64,000 bases of DNA from Sulfuricurvum sp. Its GTDB lineage: Bacteria > Campylobacterota > Campylobacteria > Campylobacterales > Sulfurimonadaceae. Shown here one piece after another: positions 1 through 8,334 of this stretch. The translations under genes were made by a program, and so were the position numbers. The notes under the pieces are model-generated. The model ran no database searches. It saw only the letters and a list, made by a program, of their open reading frames with translations, and had not been told where the DNA came from. Positions within the stretch are counted from its first letter, which is position 1. Every line of letters starts with the position of its first letter. Where the stretch lies: the NCBI GenBank assembly GCA_030696775.1, contig JAUYRN010000031.1, forward strand, positions 365,183-429,182, read 5' to 3'.

Positions 1-1
1 A

Positions 2-115
2 GCAAAAGCAATCCAAGAGTTTCAACAAAGCACTCTCAAACTTGATGTTTCTCAAATCGCGATTGCGCACCAAAATGATGCATTACGTCAAAATATTGCA
101 CAATTGTTGGGGTGA
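2..115 (+). CDS. 3' end of an unidentified protein
   Basis: An open frame enters from the left edge and stops with TGA at 113-115. It gives 37 residues ending QNIAQLLG, rich in Gln, Ala and Ile and probably helical. The piece is too short for me to recognise a family. It converges on argS, and the hairpin at 122-143 separates the two. That it is real coding sequence is inferred from the uninterrupted frame, the sensible composition and the terminator-like hairpin just after the stop. Confidence 0.55.
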   Translation, partial: AKAIQEFQQSTLKLDVSQIAIAHQNDALRQNIAQLLG

Positions 116-121
116 TTTTTT

Positions 122-143
122 TCGTCATTCTCAGGAATGACGA
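122..143. terminator. Bidirectional hairpin between convergent genes
   Basis: A perfect 9-bp inverted repeat (TCGTCATTC, loop TCAG, GAATGACGA) follows the stop of the partial upstream gene and precedes the 3' end of argS. A run of T lies just before it on the plus strand. The arms resemble the GTCAT/ATGAC arms of the hairpin at 9890-9921, so it may belong to a dispersed repeat family as well as ending transcription. Confidence 0.55.
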
Positions 144-149
144 GTAGGA

Positions 150-1730
150 TTACATTCGATCTTTAGCTTCAATTCCCAGAAGAGAAAGACCTGTTTTGAT
201 AGAAAGAGCAACAACGAGAAGAAGTTTGAGTAATTTAGCTTCATCTTCATGTCCAATAATACGGGTGTCATAATAGAATTTGTGTAATTTTGCTGCAAGT
301 GCTTTGAGATAATCGGGAAGTTTTTGCACTTGACGTGATTCGAAAGCATCCTCGATAATCTCGGGCAACAACAGCGCTTCAAACAGCAACCCATCAGCAT
401 CAGCACTTAATCCAACGAGAGATGACTTCATGATATCGTCTAAATTCATCTCACTTTTGGCAACCAGCGTTTGAATACGAGCATGCGCATACTGAACATA
501 GTAAACAGGATTGGAGCTGTCTTGACGCTTCAGTTCTTCAATGTCAAATTCAAGGGCTGTGTCGCATTTTTTGCTTGCAAACATAAAACGCAATGCATCT
601 GCACCGATTTCTTCCACCACATCACTCATTTGAATGACGGTTCCTGCACGCTTAGACATCTTATAAGGCTCACCGTCTTTTAGAAGGCTTACCATTTGAG
701 AGAGCTGTACTTCGAGTTTTTCAGGATCGTATCCTAAGAAACTGATTGCCGCTTTGACACGGGCAATATAGCCATGGTGATCCGCTCCCCAAATATTGAT
801 GTAGTTTTGAAATCCACGCTCAAACTTTTGGTTGTGGTAAATAATATCACCGGCAAGATACGTCGGACGTCCATCATCTCGAACGACAACACGGTCATGG
901 TCATCCCCTAAGCCTGAAGAACGAATAAGGGTTTTGCCCTCATCGACATAGACACCATCACCCATCTTTGCCATAACACGATCCCATTCATCATACAGAG
1001 AGGCTTCTCCTACGAAAGTATCAAAATGTACATTAATCGCTTTTAGATCATTAACAATAAGTTCTAAGATTTTATCTTTTGCCCAAAGTGCTAACTCTTT
1101 TTGACGACTTTCATCACGCAAGGCATCATCTCCAAATTGAGACTGAACTTCTTTGGCTAAATCGCTTAAATACTCACCGCGATAATATTTTTCAGGCCAT
1201 TGGACTTCTTCGCCCAATAATGAACTGCGACCTTCAAGCTGTAACGATGTTCCCAGTAAATCGATTTGATTGCCAGCATCATTGACGTAATATTCAGCCG
1301 TCATGTCATAGCCTAAATGTCGACCAAGACGAAGCAGTGTATCACCATACACGGCACCACGGGCATGCCCAATATGAAGAGGTCCTGTTGGATTTGCACT
1401 TACAAATTCGAGTAAAATTGTCCCTTTTTTATCATCACTGCCAAATTGCTTATCATTTGAAAGCGCCCAAGAAGCATACTCATCTAAAAACGCCTCTGAG
1501 AGACGAAAATTAATGTATCCCTTAACCGATTCGACCGCACCAAACATCTCATGCTCTTCAAAAGAATTAGCAATCTCTTCGGCAATAATCATAGGCGATT
1601 TTCGTAGTTCTTTAGAAAGTGAAAAGGCTATAGGAGTAGAAAAATGTCCGAAAGAACGATCTTTCGGCTTTTCAAGAATTATATCGCAGTTGAATTTATC
1701 GCGCAAAAGCGCGCTGACACGTTGTTTCAA
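150..1730 (-). CDS. argS: Arginyl-tRNA synthetase
   Basis: Class I aminoacyl-tRNA synthetase that charges tRNA-Arg with arginine in the cytoplasm. The 526 residues match the usual epsilonproteobacterial length. An N-terminal additional domain comes first, then the class I HIGH motif (HIGH at 119-122, within PTGPLHIGHARG) and a KMSKR motif near residue 360, with a helical anticodon-binding domain at the C-terminus. The start is a TTG two bases after the tatA stop and has only a weak Shine-Dalgarno; it is chosen because MKQRVSALLRDKF fits the family N-terminus. It is translated downstream of tatA in the gene order chePep-gmk-tatA-argS. Confidence 0.95.
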   Translation of the reverse strand: MKQRVSALLRDKFNCDIILEKPKDRSFGHFSTPIAFSLSKELRKSPMIIAEEIANSFEEHEMFGAVESVKGYINFRLSEAFLDEYASWALSNDKQFGSDDKKGTILLEFVSANPTGPLHIGHARGAVYGDTLLRLGRHLGYDMTAEYYVNDAGNQIDLLGTSLQLEGRSSLLGEEVQWPEKYYRGEYLSDLAKEVQSQFGDDALRDESRQKELALWAKDKILELIVNDLKAINVHFDTFVGEASLYDEWDRVMAKMGDGVYVDEGKTLIRSSGLGDDHDRVVVRDDGRPTYLAGDIIYHNQKFERGFQNYINIWGADHHGYIARVKAAISFLGYDPEKLEVQLSQMVSLLKDGEPYKMSKRAGTVIQMSDVVEEIGADALRFMFASKKCDTALEFDIEELKRQDSSNPVYYVQYAHARIQTLVAKSEMNLDDIMKSSLVGLSADADGLLFEALLLPEIIEDAFESRQVQKLPDYLKALAAKLHKFYYDTRIIGHEDEAKLLKLLLVVALSIKTGLSLLGIEAKDRM

Positions 1731-1732
1731 AA

Positions 1733-1972
1733 TTATACTTGTGCTGTAGTTTTTGGAGCTTCAACACTTGTGGTTGTAGGCGTTTCTACTTGTTTAGGAG
1801 CTTCTACTATAGTAGCTTCTGATCCTTCAGCTTGATCATCTTTCATCTCTTTTTTGAAATTACGGATTCCTTGACCAAGACCTTTTGCAAGTTCTGGGAT
1901 TTTTTTTGCCCCGAACAACAAAACAACGATTCCAAGAACTATCAACCAATGACTTGTGCTAAAACTACCCAT
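1733..1972 (-). CDS. tatA: Twin-arginine translocase subunit TatA
   Basis: Pore-forming subunit of the Tat system, which moves folded proteins across the inner membrane. The 79-residue product has the standard plan: a single transmembrane helix near the N-terminus ([20 protein letters not shown]), the [14 protein letters not shown] hinge and amphipathic helix, then an acidic and Thr/Val-rich tail. It sits between gmk and argS, as in Helicobacter. tatB and tatC are not in this window. The stop lies 2 bases before the argS start, so the two are probably cotranscribed. Confidence 0.93.
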   Translation of the reverse strand: MGSFSTSHWLIVLGIVVLLFGAKKIPELAKGLGQGIRNFKKEMKDDQAEGSEATIVEAPKQVETPTTTSVEAPKTTAQV

Positions 1973-2053
1973 AGGTACATTTCCTTTTATATAAAATACA
2001 TTCGAGCAGTATAACGGCTCATTGCTGTAATGACCCTTATACTTTTTTTACTC

Positions 2054-2671
2054 TTAGCGTGCCCACATTTGGACAAATTCATTTATTTGCTGTGTCGGGA
2101 TTTTCATTCGCGCTGCTTTAGCAATCGTGATGAGCACATCCGCAGCAGCTTCCAAATCATCATTAACAATTAAATAATCGTATTCGCTGATACGCTGTAC
2201 TTCACGTGTTGCCATGTCAAGACGTTTAGCGATAATTTCCGCACTGTCGGTAGATCGTCTTAATAGACGATTTTTGAGCTCGTCCAAAGTAGGAGTGGTT
2301 ATGAATACCGATGTTGTAATATCGGCTAAACGGTTTTGTACCGCATCATGCCCTTGAACATCAATGTCAAAAATTACTAATTTACCCTCTTTTAGTGCTT
2401 TTTTAACAGGCCCTAATGATGTTCCATAATAGTTTCCATGCACAAGCGCATATTCTAAAAACATCTCTTCGTCTATTTCGCGTTTGAATTCTTCTTGAGA
2501 GACAAAATGGTAATGCACACCATCCGTTTCTCCTTCTCGTTTAGCACGCGTCGTAGTAGATATGGAAAAGTATGTAGAACCGATATCATTAAATATTTTA
2601 TTGATCAATGAACTTTTTCCTGCCCCGCTAGGACCGGAAAGAACTAAAATAGCACCACTCGTTTGATTCAC
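2054..2671 (-). CDS. gmk: Guanylate kinase
   Basis: Phosphorylates GMP to GDP with ATP in purine nucleotide metabolism. The 205 residues are normal for the family. The P-loop GPSGAGKS is at residues 13-20, followed by the GMP-binding segment TTTRAKREGETDGVHYHF and the lid region LKNRLLRRSTDS. The start overlaps the chePep stop by 4 bases (ATGA arrangement), which implies translational coupling. This pairing with the poly-acidic chemotaxis gene is conserved in Helicobacter (HP0321/HP0322 region). Confidence 0.95.
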   Translation of the reverse strand: MNQTSGAILVLSGPSGAGKSSLINKIFNDIGSTYFSISTTTRAKREGETDGVHYHFVSQEEFKREIDEEMFLEYALVHGNYYGTSLGPVKKALKEGKLVIFDIDVQGHDAVQNRLADITTSVFITTPTLDELKNRLLRRSTDSAEIIAKRLDMATREVQRISEYDYLIVNDDLEAAADVLITIAKAARMKIPTQQINEFVQMWAR

Positions 2672-4050
2672 TTCTCATTCCCAAAGTTGATATTAATACT
2701 AATATTGAGTCCTTTGAGCGATGCTGCAACATCATCATTTGAAAGTGCTTTTAAAAGAGCCTGCAATGCTTCCATCCCTTCAGACGGAGAACTTTTCTTC
2801 TCTATTTCTGAAGCTGCAACAGGCGCCTCAGCTTTATCATTGATCTCTAAATCTTTTGATGGTTTGCCCATAGCTTCACGTAGTGCTTCGGCATCTAATG
2901 AAGAATGCTCTCCAGCACCGACTCGAACACTCAATTCTTCTTCGACACTCTCTCCGATTGCGAGTTTCATCTCTCGTTCATCAATACCATCTAACTCATC
3001 AATTTCATCAAAAGAGCCTAAATCATCCAGTCCAAAATCACCTAAATTCATATCATCCAGTGTAGATTCCAAATCTTCAAGATCCAATTCACCTACGGCA
3101 TCTTGAATTTGTTGTTCAAGATCATCAAATTCATCATCACTTAATAAATCACTTACCGGCTCACGAGAAGTCTCAACCTCTTCTATACGCGGTAAATCTT
3201 CAAGCCCTTCCAGCTCTTCATCTGATTCAAGGAGATCCATTTCATCCAACATTAAATCATCGAGTAATGCATTATCAAGCTCTTCATCTTCTACTTTAAG
3301 CACTTCTTCATTCTCATCTTCTCCAAGGCCACTGAAAATATCATCGAACTCGTCTTCATCAAGCTCTTCCAGCTCTCCCAATTTTTCGATAGAAGAAGGA
3401 ATTACTTCTTCTTCTGCTGATACTTCTGTTTCATCCAGATCTAAACTTTCAAGATTAAATTCTTCATCTTCATCAAACGTATCAGTATCGTCCAAAAGGT
3501 CTTGAAGCTCTTGCACTTCTTCCTGATCCAGAACATTGGTCTTCATTCCTTGAAGTAAATCATCGTCAAAACTATCCAATTCCTCAAGATTAACTAAATC
3601 TTCTTCTTCGTCATTTAAGCCTAGCTCATCTTCAAGACCCAATAGCTCATCCAGCGGTTCATCGACCATTGCATCCAATTCAATCTTTGGCAGATCAATC
3701 GATTGTTCTTTTTCTGGCTTAATCGCCGTTTGTAATGATTTATCAATATTGCTAAAAAGTTCAACTAAATCAGTTGGTAAAAAAGGTTTATTAATCACTT
3801 TATCAAAGCCCGCAGGAACAGCATTTCCGCGAGTGGCCATAAGAAGGCTTGTTTTATAAGTGATTCTTTCACCTAATGCAGTCATTATCTCATCACTATA
3901 ATATGCATCATCTACAATCAGTAAATCATACACATCATGTTCTATCTCATCAACAGACCACACAACATTCAAATCATCTTTCGTTTTTTGTGCACTTAGG
4001 GCAACCAATTTACGTACAACTGGATTATCATTTACTAATAAGATTCTCAT
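2668..4050 (-). CDS. chePep: ChePep-like chemotaxis regulator (poly-acidic protein)
   Basis: The 460-residue product has an N-terminal receiver-like domain (about residues 1-105: MRILLVNDNP, then DLLIVDDAYY and a late KPF motif) followed by about 300 residues very rich in Asp and Glu and a short conserved C-terminus ending LNISININFGNEK. This architecture and the position directly upstream of gmk match Helicobacter pylori HP0322, named ChePep, a polar protein that controls chemotaxis and flagellar rotation in Epsilonproteobacteria. In the receiver domain an Asp pair is present at DLLIVDD, but canonical phosphorylation geometry cannot be confirmed by eye. The assignment rests on architecture and synteny rather than on sequence alignment, because the acidic middle is low complexity. 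Confidence 0.8.
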   Translation of the reverse strand: MRILLVNDNPVVRKLVALSAQKTKDDLNVVWSVDEIEHDVYDLLIVDDAYYSDEIMTALGERITYKTSLLMATRGNAVPAGFDKVINKPFLPTDLVELFSNIDKSLQTAIKPEKEQSIDLPKIELDAMVDEPLDELLGLEDELGLNDEEEDLVNLEELDSFDDDLLQGMKTNVLDQEEVQELQDLLDDTDTFDEDEEFNLESLDLDETEVSAEEEVIPSSIEKLGELEELDEDEFDDIFSGLGEDENEEVLKVEDEELDNALLDDLMLDEMDLLESDEELEGLEDLPRIEEVETSREPVSDLLSDDEFDDLEQQIQDAVGELDLEDLESTLDDMNLGDFGLDDLGSFDEIDELDGIDEREMKLAIGESVEEELSVRVGAGEHSSLDAEALREAMGKPSKDLEINDKAEAPVAASEIEKKSSPSEGMEALQALLKALSNDDVAASLKGLNISININFGNEK

Positions 4051-4089
4051 AACAAATACTGCCTTCTTGATGTTGTGTCAGCTAAATGG

Positions 4090-4099
4090 TATCATTGTA
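4090..4099. promoter_or_regulatory. Overlapping divergent -10 boxes (chePep / nuclease-like gene)
   Basis: The 65-base divergent gap holds TATCAT on the plus strand (4090-4095), facing the nuclease-like gene at 4116. On the minus strand TACAAT (4094-4099) faces chePep at 4050. The two -10 candidates share two bases. No clear -35 is visible, which is usual for epsilonproteobacterial sigma-70 promoters. Confidence 0.45.
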
Positions 4100-4115
4100 A
4101 CCAAAAAAGAATAAA

Positions 4116-4598
4116 ATGATAAAACTTCTCACCTTATTTTTGACATTAAGTGTTGTAAATGCTCAAACACTGACCTTTCTTCTTCCTGATGAAAAAAGTG
4201 GATTTGAACATGAACTAATACACCATCTCAAAAAAGCACATACCCAAGTTATTTTGCTCACTCCATCACTGAATCATCCTGCATTGCGTCGGCAACTTAT
4301 TCAATCCGTTTCTAAGGGTATCAAGCTCACCTTGATTACTCAAAACCCTTCTGATGATCCATTACAGCTTGTTGCTTACAAAGGAGTTGAACTTTATCTT
4401 TACCGCGCTCGTTCTTTAAGTGATACGTTGATTTTAATAGATGATGGGATAGTCTGCCATGTTTCAGGTGGGTTAAATGATGAAGAACTGTCGCAAAAAA
4501 GTCAAAATGCACTGTGCAGTGATGATAGTGATTTTATTCTTGCCCTACACCAAAATTCGAACAAAATTTTGACACGCTCAAAACCCTATCTAAAATAA
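4116..4598 (+). CDS. Phospholipase-D-like (Nuc/NucT-type) protein with degenerate HKD motif
   Basis: The 160-residue protein has a signal peptide (MIKLLTLFLTLSVVNAQ) and a PLD-like core (HLKKAHTQVILLTPSLNHPALRRQLIQ, then LILIDDGIVCHVSGGLND). Its position beside ChePep is that of HP0323, a membrane or periplasmic PLD-family nuclease. The catalytic HxKxxxxD should fall at SDTLILID: the Asp remains, but Ser and Thr stand where His and Lys are expected. It is therefore probably an inactive or repurposed family member. It ends in a 9-base convergent overlap with fliR. Confidence 0.7.
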   Translation: MIKLLTLFLTLSVVNAQTLTFLLPDEKSGFEHELIHHLKKAHTQVILLTPSLNHPALRRQLIQSVSKGIKLTLITQNPSDDPLQLVAYKGVELYLYRARSLSDTLILIDDGIVCHVSGGLNDEELSQKSQNALCSDDSDFILALHQNSNKILTRSKPYLK

Positions 4599-5354
4599 TT
4601 TTCCCAAAATCTGAAATGCACTTTGCATCTGTGAACTTACAATCATCATAGTCGCAGCAAGCGTTGCCATTAAAACTACAAATGCGACACCGATTTTAAT
4701 CGGCATTCCGATAACCAGCAAGTTGAACTGAGGCATTGTCTTCATCAGCATTCCAAAAATAACATCGGCAAGCATCGAAAGTGCCGTAATAGGGAATGCG
4801 ATCATGAAGCCCACCACAAACATATTGAGCATGCCGTGCATAATGTATTTAAAAAGCTCCGGAGTCACCATAAAACCTCCTAGTGGAACGGACGCGATGG
4901 ATTCGGATGCAAACAGTAAAATCCAATGGTGCATATCAAGAGAAAGCAATACCATCAATGAGACTAATGCCAAAAACTGTCCGATAATCGGCATCGAAAC
5001 ACCCGACTGAGGATCAATGGCAGAAGCCAAAGTAAATCCCATCATAAACGATATTTGTCCCCCTGCAAACGTAATAACGTGATATGCGAGTTGTAAAATA
5101 ATCCCTACCGTCAATCCAAAGAGCATCTCACCTAAAATTGCTACGGTTAAACTGGCAGCATCCAAATGAATTTGTAACGGCGGCAGTGCACCAAAAAAGA
5201 AGACGGTAAAAAAGAAGGCCATAGCGGCTTTCACCGACATTGGGATATTGGCATGTGAAAAGATGGGCACGGCCATAAAAAGGGCACTAAAACGAACAAA
5301 CAACAGGATAAATGCAGCAGTTCGTCCTTCACTAAAAAGCTCAGCCCATTCCAT
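4590..5354 (-). CDS. fliR: Flagellar export apparatus protein FliR
   Basis: Inner-membrane component of the flagellar type III export gate, where it assembles with FliP and FliQ. The 254 residues match the family, with about six hydrophobic segments and the conserved stretches RFSALFMAVPIFSHANIPMSVKAAMAF, MMGFTLASAIDPQSG and QFNLLVIGMPIKIGVAF. It lies 3 bases after the upstream ABC ATPase gene, so it is probably cotranscribed. It is one of the few flagellar structural genes in this part of the window. Confidence 0.95.
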   Translation of the reverse strand: MEWAELFSEGRTAAFILLFVRFSALFMAVPIFSHANIPMSVKAAMAFFFTVFFFGALPPLQIHLDAASLTVAILGEMLFGLTVGIILQLAYHVITFAGGQISFMMGFTLASAIDPQSGVSMPIIGQFLALVSLMVLLSLDMHHWILLFASESIASVPLGGFMVTPELFKYIMHGMLNMFVVGFMIAFPITALSMLADVIFGMLMKTMPQFNLLVIGMPIKIGVAFVVLMATLAATMMIVSSQMQSAFQILGKLF

Positions 5355-5357
5355 AAA

Positions 5358-6002
5358 TCATTTGCCTTTTACTAATGCACCATCGACCATACGGTAGATA
5401 TGGTCACAACGTGCGGCTAACGCTTCATCGTGTGTTACGAGAAGCAATCCTGCATCATGCAAAATCAAATACTCCATAAAAAGATCCATCACTTCGGTAG
5501 CGGTAGCATGATCAAGATTTCCTGTTGGTTCATCCGCGAAAATAAGACGCGGTTTTTTGGAAAGAATTCGTGCGATAGAGACACGCTGCTGCTGACCGCC
5601 TGAGAGTTCCGTCACTTTTTGTCCTATCACCTGCTGGATGCCAAGATTTACTAACAACTGAGGATCAATAGTTTCTCCCGCTAAAATCGCCGCGACTTCA
5701 AGGTTTTCGTATGCACTGAATCCTTTAAATAGATAGTGGCTTTGATAAATCAAACCCAAATCATGCCGGCGAAGCTGTACCAGCTGTTTATCATCCAAAG
5801 CATAAATATCTTTTCCAAAAAGTTCAACATTACCGCTATTGGGTTTTAAAAGTGAAGAAAGTATGTGTAATAAAGTTGATTTTCCGCTGCCGCTTACGCC
5901 TACAATAGCGATAGATTCACGGGCATGCAATTCTAAAGAAATATCATTAAAAAGAGGATAATCAAAACGATGAGAAAGTGAGGTTGCTTTTAAAAGTATC
6001 AT
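5358..6002 (-). CDS. ABC transporter ATPase of the LolD/MacB type
   Basis: A 214-residue ATP-binding subunit with Walker A GVSGSGKST (35-43), Q-loop (IYQSHYLFKGF), signature LSGGQQQR, Walker B LIFADEPTG and the H-loop (LLVTHDEALA). Size and spacing match the LolD/FtsE/MacB group, which powers lipoprotein release or related envelope processes. No permease gene is adjacent, so the partner is unknown and lolD remains a guess. Upstream is the repeat at 6061-6127, which may carry or replace its promoter region. Confidence 0.85.
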   Translation of the reverse strand: MILLKATSLSHRFDYPLFNDISLELHARESIAIVGVSGSGKSTLLHILSSLLKPNSGNVELFGKDIYALDDKQLVQLRRHDLGLIYQSHYLFKGFSAYENLEVAAILAGETIDPQLLVNLGIQQVIGQKVTELSGGQQQRVSIARILSKKPRLIFADEPTGNLDHATATEVMDLFMEYLILHDAGLLLVTHDEALAARCDHIYRMVDGALVKGK

Positions 6003-6045
6003 AAGGGAATTATAGGAGAAAAATGTTTAAGGGGAGTAAAAAAAA

Positions 6046-6127
6046 GTGCGGTAACTGCGCTTGGGCTCTCTGCCGAAGAGAACCCAGTGTTAACGTAGCT
6101 ATTCGAGACTTGTTCCGATTAGCGTTA
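6046..6127 (+). repeat. Dispersed structured intergenic element, copy R1
   Basis: This copy lies in the 169-base gap between tsf and the ABC ATPase gene. The core begins GGGCTCTCTGCCGAAGAG and contains AGTGTTAACGTAGC and GTTCCGATTAGCGTT. The second hairpin pairs GGG with CCC and TCTC with GAGA around a TGCCGAA loop. The third uses GCTA with TAGC and TCG with CGA. Related copies lie near 10.4, 12.7, 13.9 and 40.2 kb. Confidence 0.75.
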
Positions 6128-6171
6128 AATAATGAAAAGCGAAAATGGTGTAAATCAAACCAAAGGTTTGT

Positions 6172-7239
6172 TTACGCCATTTGAGCAGCGACTTCTTCTG
6201 CGAAGTTGTCTACTTTTTTCTCTAAGCCTTCGCCGACTTCGTATTTAACGAATTCAACGATGCTTGCTGTTCCGCCGTGAGCGGCAGCTTCTTTTGTCAA
6301 TGCTTGCGCTACTGTCATAGAATCATCCATAACGTAGTTTTGATCCAACAATGCAAGTTCTTTATCCAAAGTTGTATTGTCTGCTACGAAACGAGCCAAT
6401 TGTCCAGGAATGATGTTTGCCCAAATTTTTTCAGGTTTGCCATCAGCTAGTAATTTTGCTTTGATCGCTTCTTCTGCCGTAGCCATAACTTCAGGAGTTA
6501 ACTGAGACATAGAGATATACTGAGGAACGTTTTTGAGAGGTTTTTTCAAACGTGCAAGTTCTTCGTTCTCAGTTTTGATCGCTTCGATACGACCGATTGT
6601 TTCTTCTTGAACGTATACAGGATCAAAATCATTGTAACTCATAGTAGTAGGTTTCATTGCAGATGCGTGCATTGCGATGTTACGTACCATTGGAGCCAAT
6701 GCTGCTGCGGTTTTTTGAGAATCACATGTGATTGCTACCAAAACACCAACACGGCCGTTTGTGTGAACATAACCGTTTACACATCCGTTTTCGCCTGCAT
6801 TAAGCGTTACAAAACGACGAGTTACAATTTTTTCACCGATACGAGCTACTTGAGACGTAAAGTATTCTGAAAAAGTTCCTGTTTCGTATGACGTTTCATT
6901 CAACTCTTCTACTGAACTGACACCTGTAGTAAATACGTGTGCTGCAGTGTTGCCAACGAGAGCGATAAAGCCGTCATTTTTTGCAACAAAGTCCGTTTCA
7001 GAGTTAATTTCTACCAAAGAAGCAGAGGTAAATGTTTCAGAAACTTTAAGACCCAAAAGTCCTTCAGCTGCAACACGATCCGCTTTTTTAGCAGTTTGAG
7101 CCATACCACGGTCACGCAAAAATTCTTTTGCTTTTTCCATGTCGCCATCACACTCAGTGAGTGCTTTTTTACAATCCATCATAGGCGCATCAGTCGCCGT
7201 ACGAAGGTCTTTGACCATTGCTGCTGTTACGTCTGCCAT
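6172..7239 (-). CDS. tsf: Elongation factor Ts
   Basis: Guanine nucleotide exchange factor that reloads EF-Tu with GTP. The 355 residues are longer than E. coli Ts (283) but normal for Epsilonproteobacteria. The N-terminal UBA-like domain ([20 protein letters not shown]) and the signature [15 protein letters not shown], followed by the two dimerisation domains, are clear. It lies 2 bases downstream of rpsB, the almost universal rpsB-tsf order. Confidence 0.97.
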   Translation of the reverse strand: MADVTAAMVKDLRTATDAPMMDCKKALTECDGDMEKAKEFLRDRGMAQTAKKADRVAAEGLLGLKVSETFTSASLVEINSETDFVAKNDGFIALVGNTAAHVFTTGVSSVEELNETSYETGTFSEYFTSQVARIGEKIVTRRFVTLNAGENGCVNGYVHTNGRVGVLVAITCDSQKTAAALAPMVRNIAMHASAMKPTTMSYNDFDPVYVQEETIGRIEAIKTENEELARLKKPLKNVPQYISMSQLTPEVMATAEEAIKAKLLADGKPEKIWANIIPGQLARFVADNTTLDKELALLDQNYVMDDSMTVAQALTKEAAAHGGTASIVEFVKYEVGEGLEKKVDNFAEEVAAQMA

Positions 7240-7241
7240 GA

Positions 7242-8012
7242 TTACGCTTCTTCTGCTACTGCTGCAACAGGTGCTTCAACAGCTGCTGCTTCTGGAGCCA
7301 TTTCTTCTTCAGTTACTTCTTCGTTTCCACCGTTACGAAGTGCTTTACCTTCGTTGATCGCTTCTGCCATTTCTTTACAGAAAAGTTGGATTGAACGGAT
7401 AGCATCGTCATTTCCAGGGATTGGAATGTCGATTACGTCTGGATCACAGTTAGTATCAAGAGGTGCAACAACACGGATACCGAGGTGACGCGCTTCAAGA
7501 ACTGCAATGTTTTCTTTTACTGCATCGATAACGAACATCATGTCAGGCAAAGTTTTCATGTTACGGATACCACCAAGGTATGCGATCAATTTGTCTTTTT
7601 GGCGACCCATCATCAACGCTTCTTTTTTAGTTAAAAGACCCATTTGACCGTTTGCTTGCATCTCTTCGATGATTTCAAGTTTACGGATTGATTTTTGGAT
7701 TGTTGGGAAGTTTGTCAACATTCCACCCAACCAGCGGTTGTCAACGTATGGCATACCACATGAAATAGCTGCGTCACGGATAGCAACACGAGCTTGTTTT
7801 TTAGTTCCTACGAAAAGAACCGTTTGTCCCTCAGCTGCAGCGTCAAGAACTTGTTGGTATGCGCTACGGAAAAAACGTAATGTTTTTTGTAGATCGATGA
7901 TATAGATGTTTTTACGAACGCCAAAAATGTATTTTTTCATTTTTGGATTCCAACGACGTGTTTGGTGACCGAAATGTACACCGCACTCTAAAAGGTCTTT
8001 CATAGTTACCAT
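7242..8012 (-). CDS. rpsB: 30S ribosomal protein S2
   Basis: Small-subunit protein needed for S1 recruitment. From the ATG at 8012 the product has 256 residues, beginning [25 protein letters not shown] with family motifs [18 protein letters not shown] and [15 protein letters not shown]. The frame stays open further upstream, but this start has AGGAG at a good spacing and fits the family N-terminus. The C-terminus has an Ala/Glu-rich extension. Confidence 0.96.
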   Translation of the reverse strand: MVTMKDLLECGVHFGHQTRRWNPKMKKYIFGVRKNIYIIDLQKTLRFFRSAYQQVLDAAAEGQTVLFVGTKKQARVAIRDAAISCGMPYVDNRWLGGMLTNFPTIQKSIRKLEIIEEMQANGQMGLLTKKEALMMGRQKDKLIAYLGGIRNMKTLPDMMFVIDAVKENIAVLEARHLGIRVVAPLDTNCDPDVIDIPIPGNDDAIRSIQLFCKEMAEAINEGKALRNGGNEEVTEEEMAPEAAAVEAPVAAVAEEA

Positions 8013-8160
8013 GAGTAACTCCTGTATTAAAATATTTGCTCTTCGTTTACTTGGGCGATTATCAACAGAGCCGACGAAACATCGGATGCACGAGAACAAT
8101 TTATTCGCTTGCGAATTTTTACTCACGTCATAAGAGGAGAGAAAATCGGCCGAATTTTAC
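8013..8160 (-). promoter_or_regulatory. rpsB promoter and leader
   Basis: A -10-like TAAAAT is read on the minus strand at 8154-8159, which gives a leader of about 135 bases before rpsB. The leader contains a perfect hairpin (ATTCGC, TT, GCGAAT, 8103-8116). Long structured rpsB leaders are known in other bacteria as sites where S2 represses its own synthesis. That use here is inference. The rest of the 322-base gap to the porin holds the porin promoter. Confidence 0.4.
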
Positions 8161-8253
8161 TTGTAATTCTCTTAATATCAGCTGTATTTACTACATATTT
8201 CAGGCATAATCACATCTTTATCACCAAATATTAATGATTTCAAATTGCTTTTA

Positions 8254-8259
8254 TATAAT
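8254..8259 (+). promoter_or_regulatory. -10 box of the porin gene
   Basis: A perfect TATAAT lies about 75 bases upstream of the porin start, with T-rich sequence around it and no evident -35, as is typical of this phylum. The predicted 5' leader contains a small hairpin (CAATGC, GAGT, GCATTG) starting at 8281 and ends in a strong AAGGAG Shine-Dalgarno. Confidence 0.55.
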
Positions 8260-8334
8260 TTTTGCTAATATCAGTGAAAGCAATGCGAGTGCATTGAATC
8301 AATAATTACACCACCAAAGACTTAAGGAGTCAAT

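Noticed and set aside
2663..3106. Ser-rich open frame opposite chePep
   Set aside because: It is the complement of the Asp/Glu-rich low-complexity region, which opens long frames by composition.
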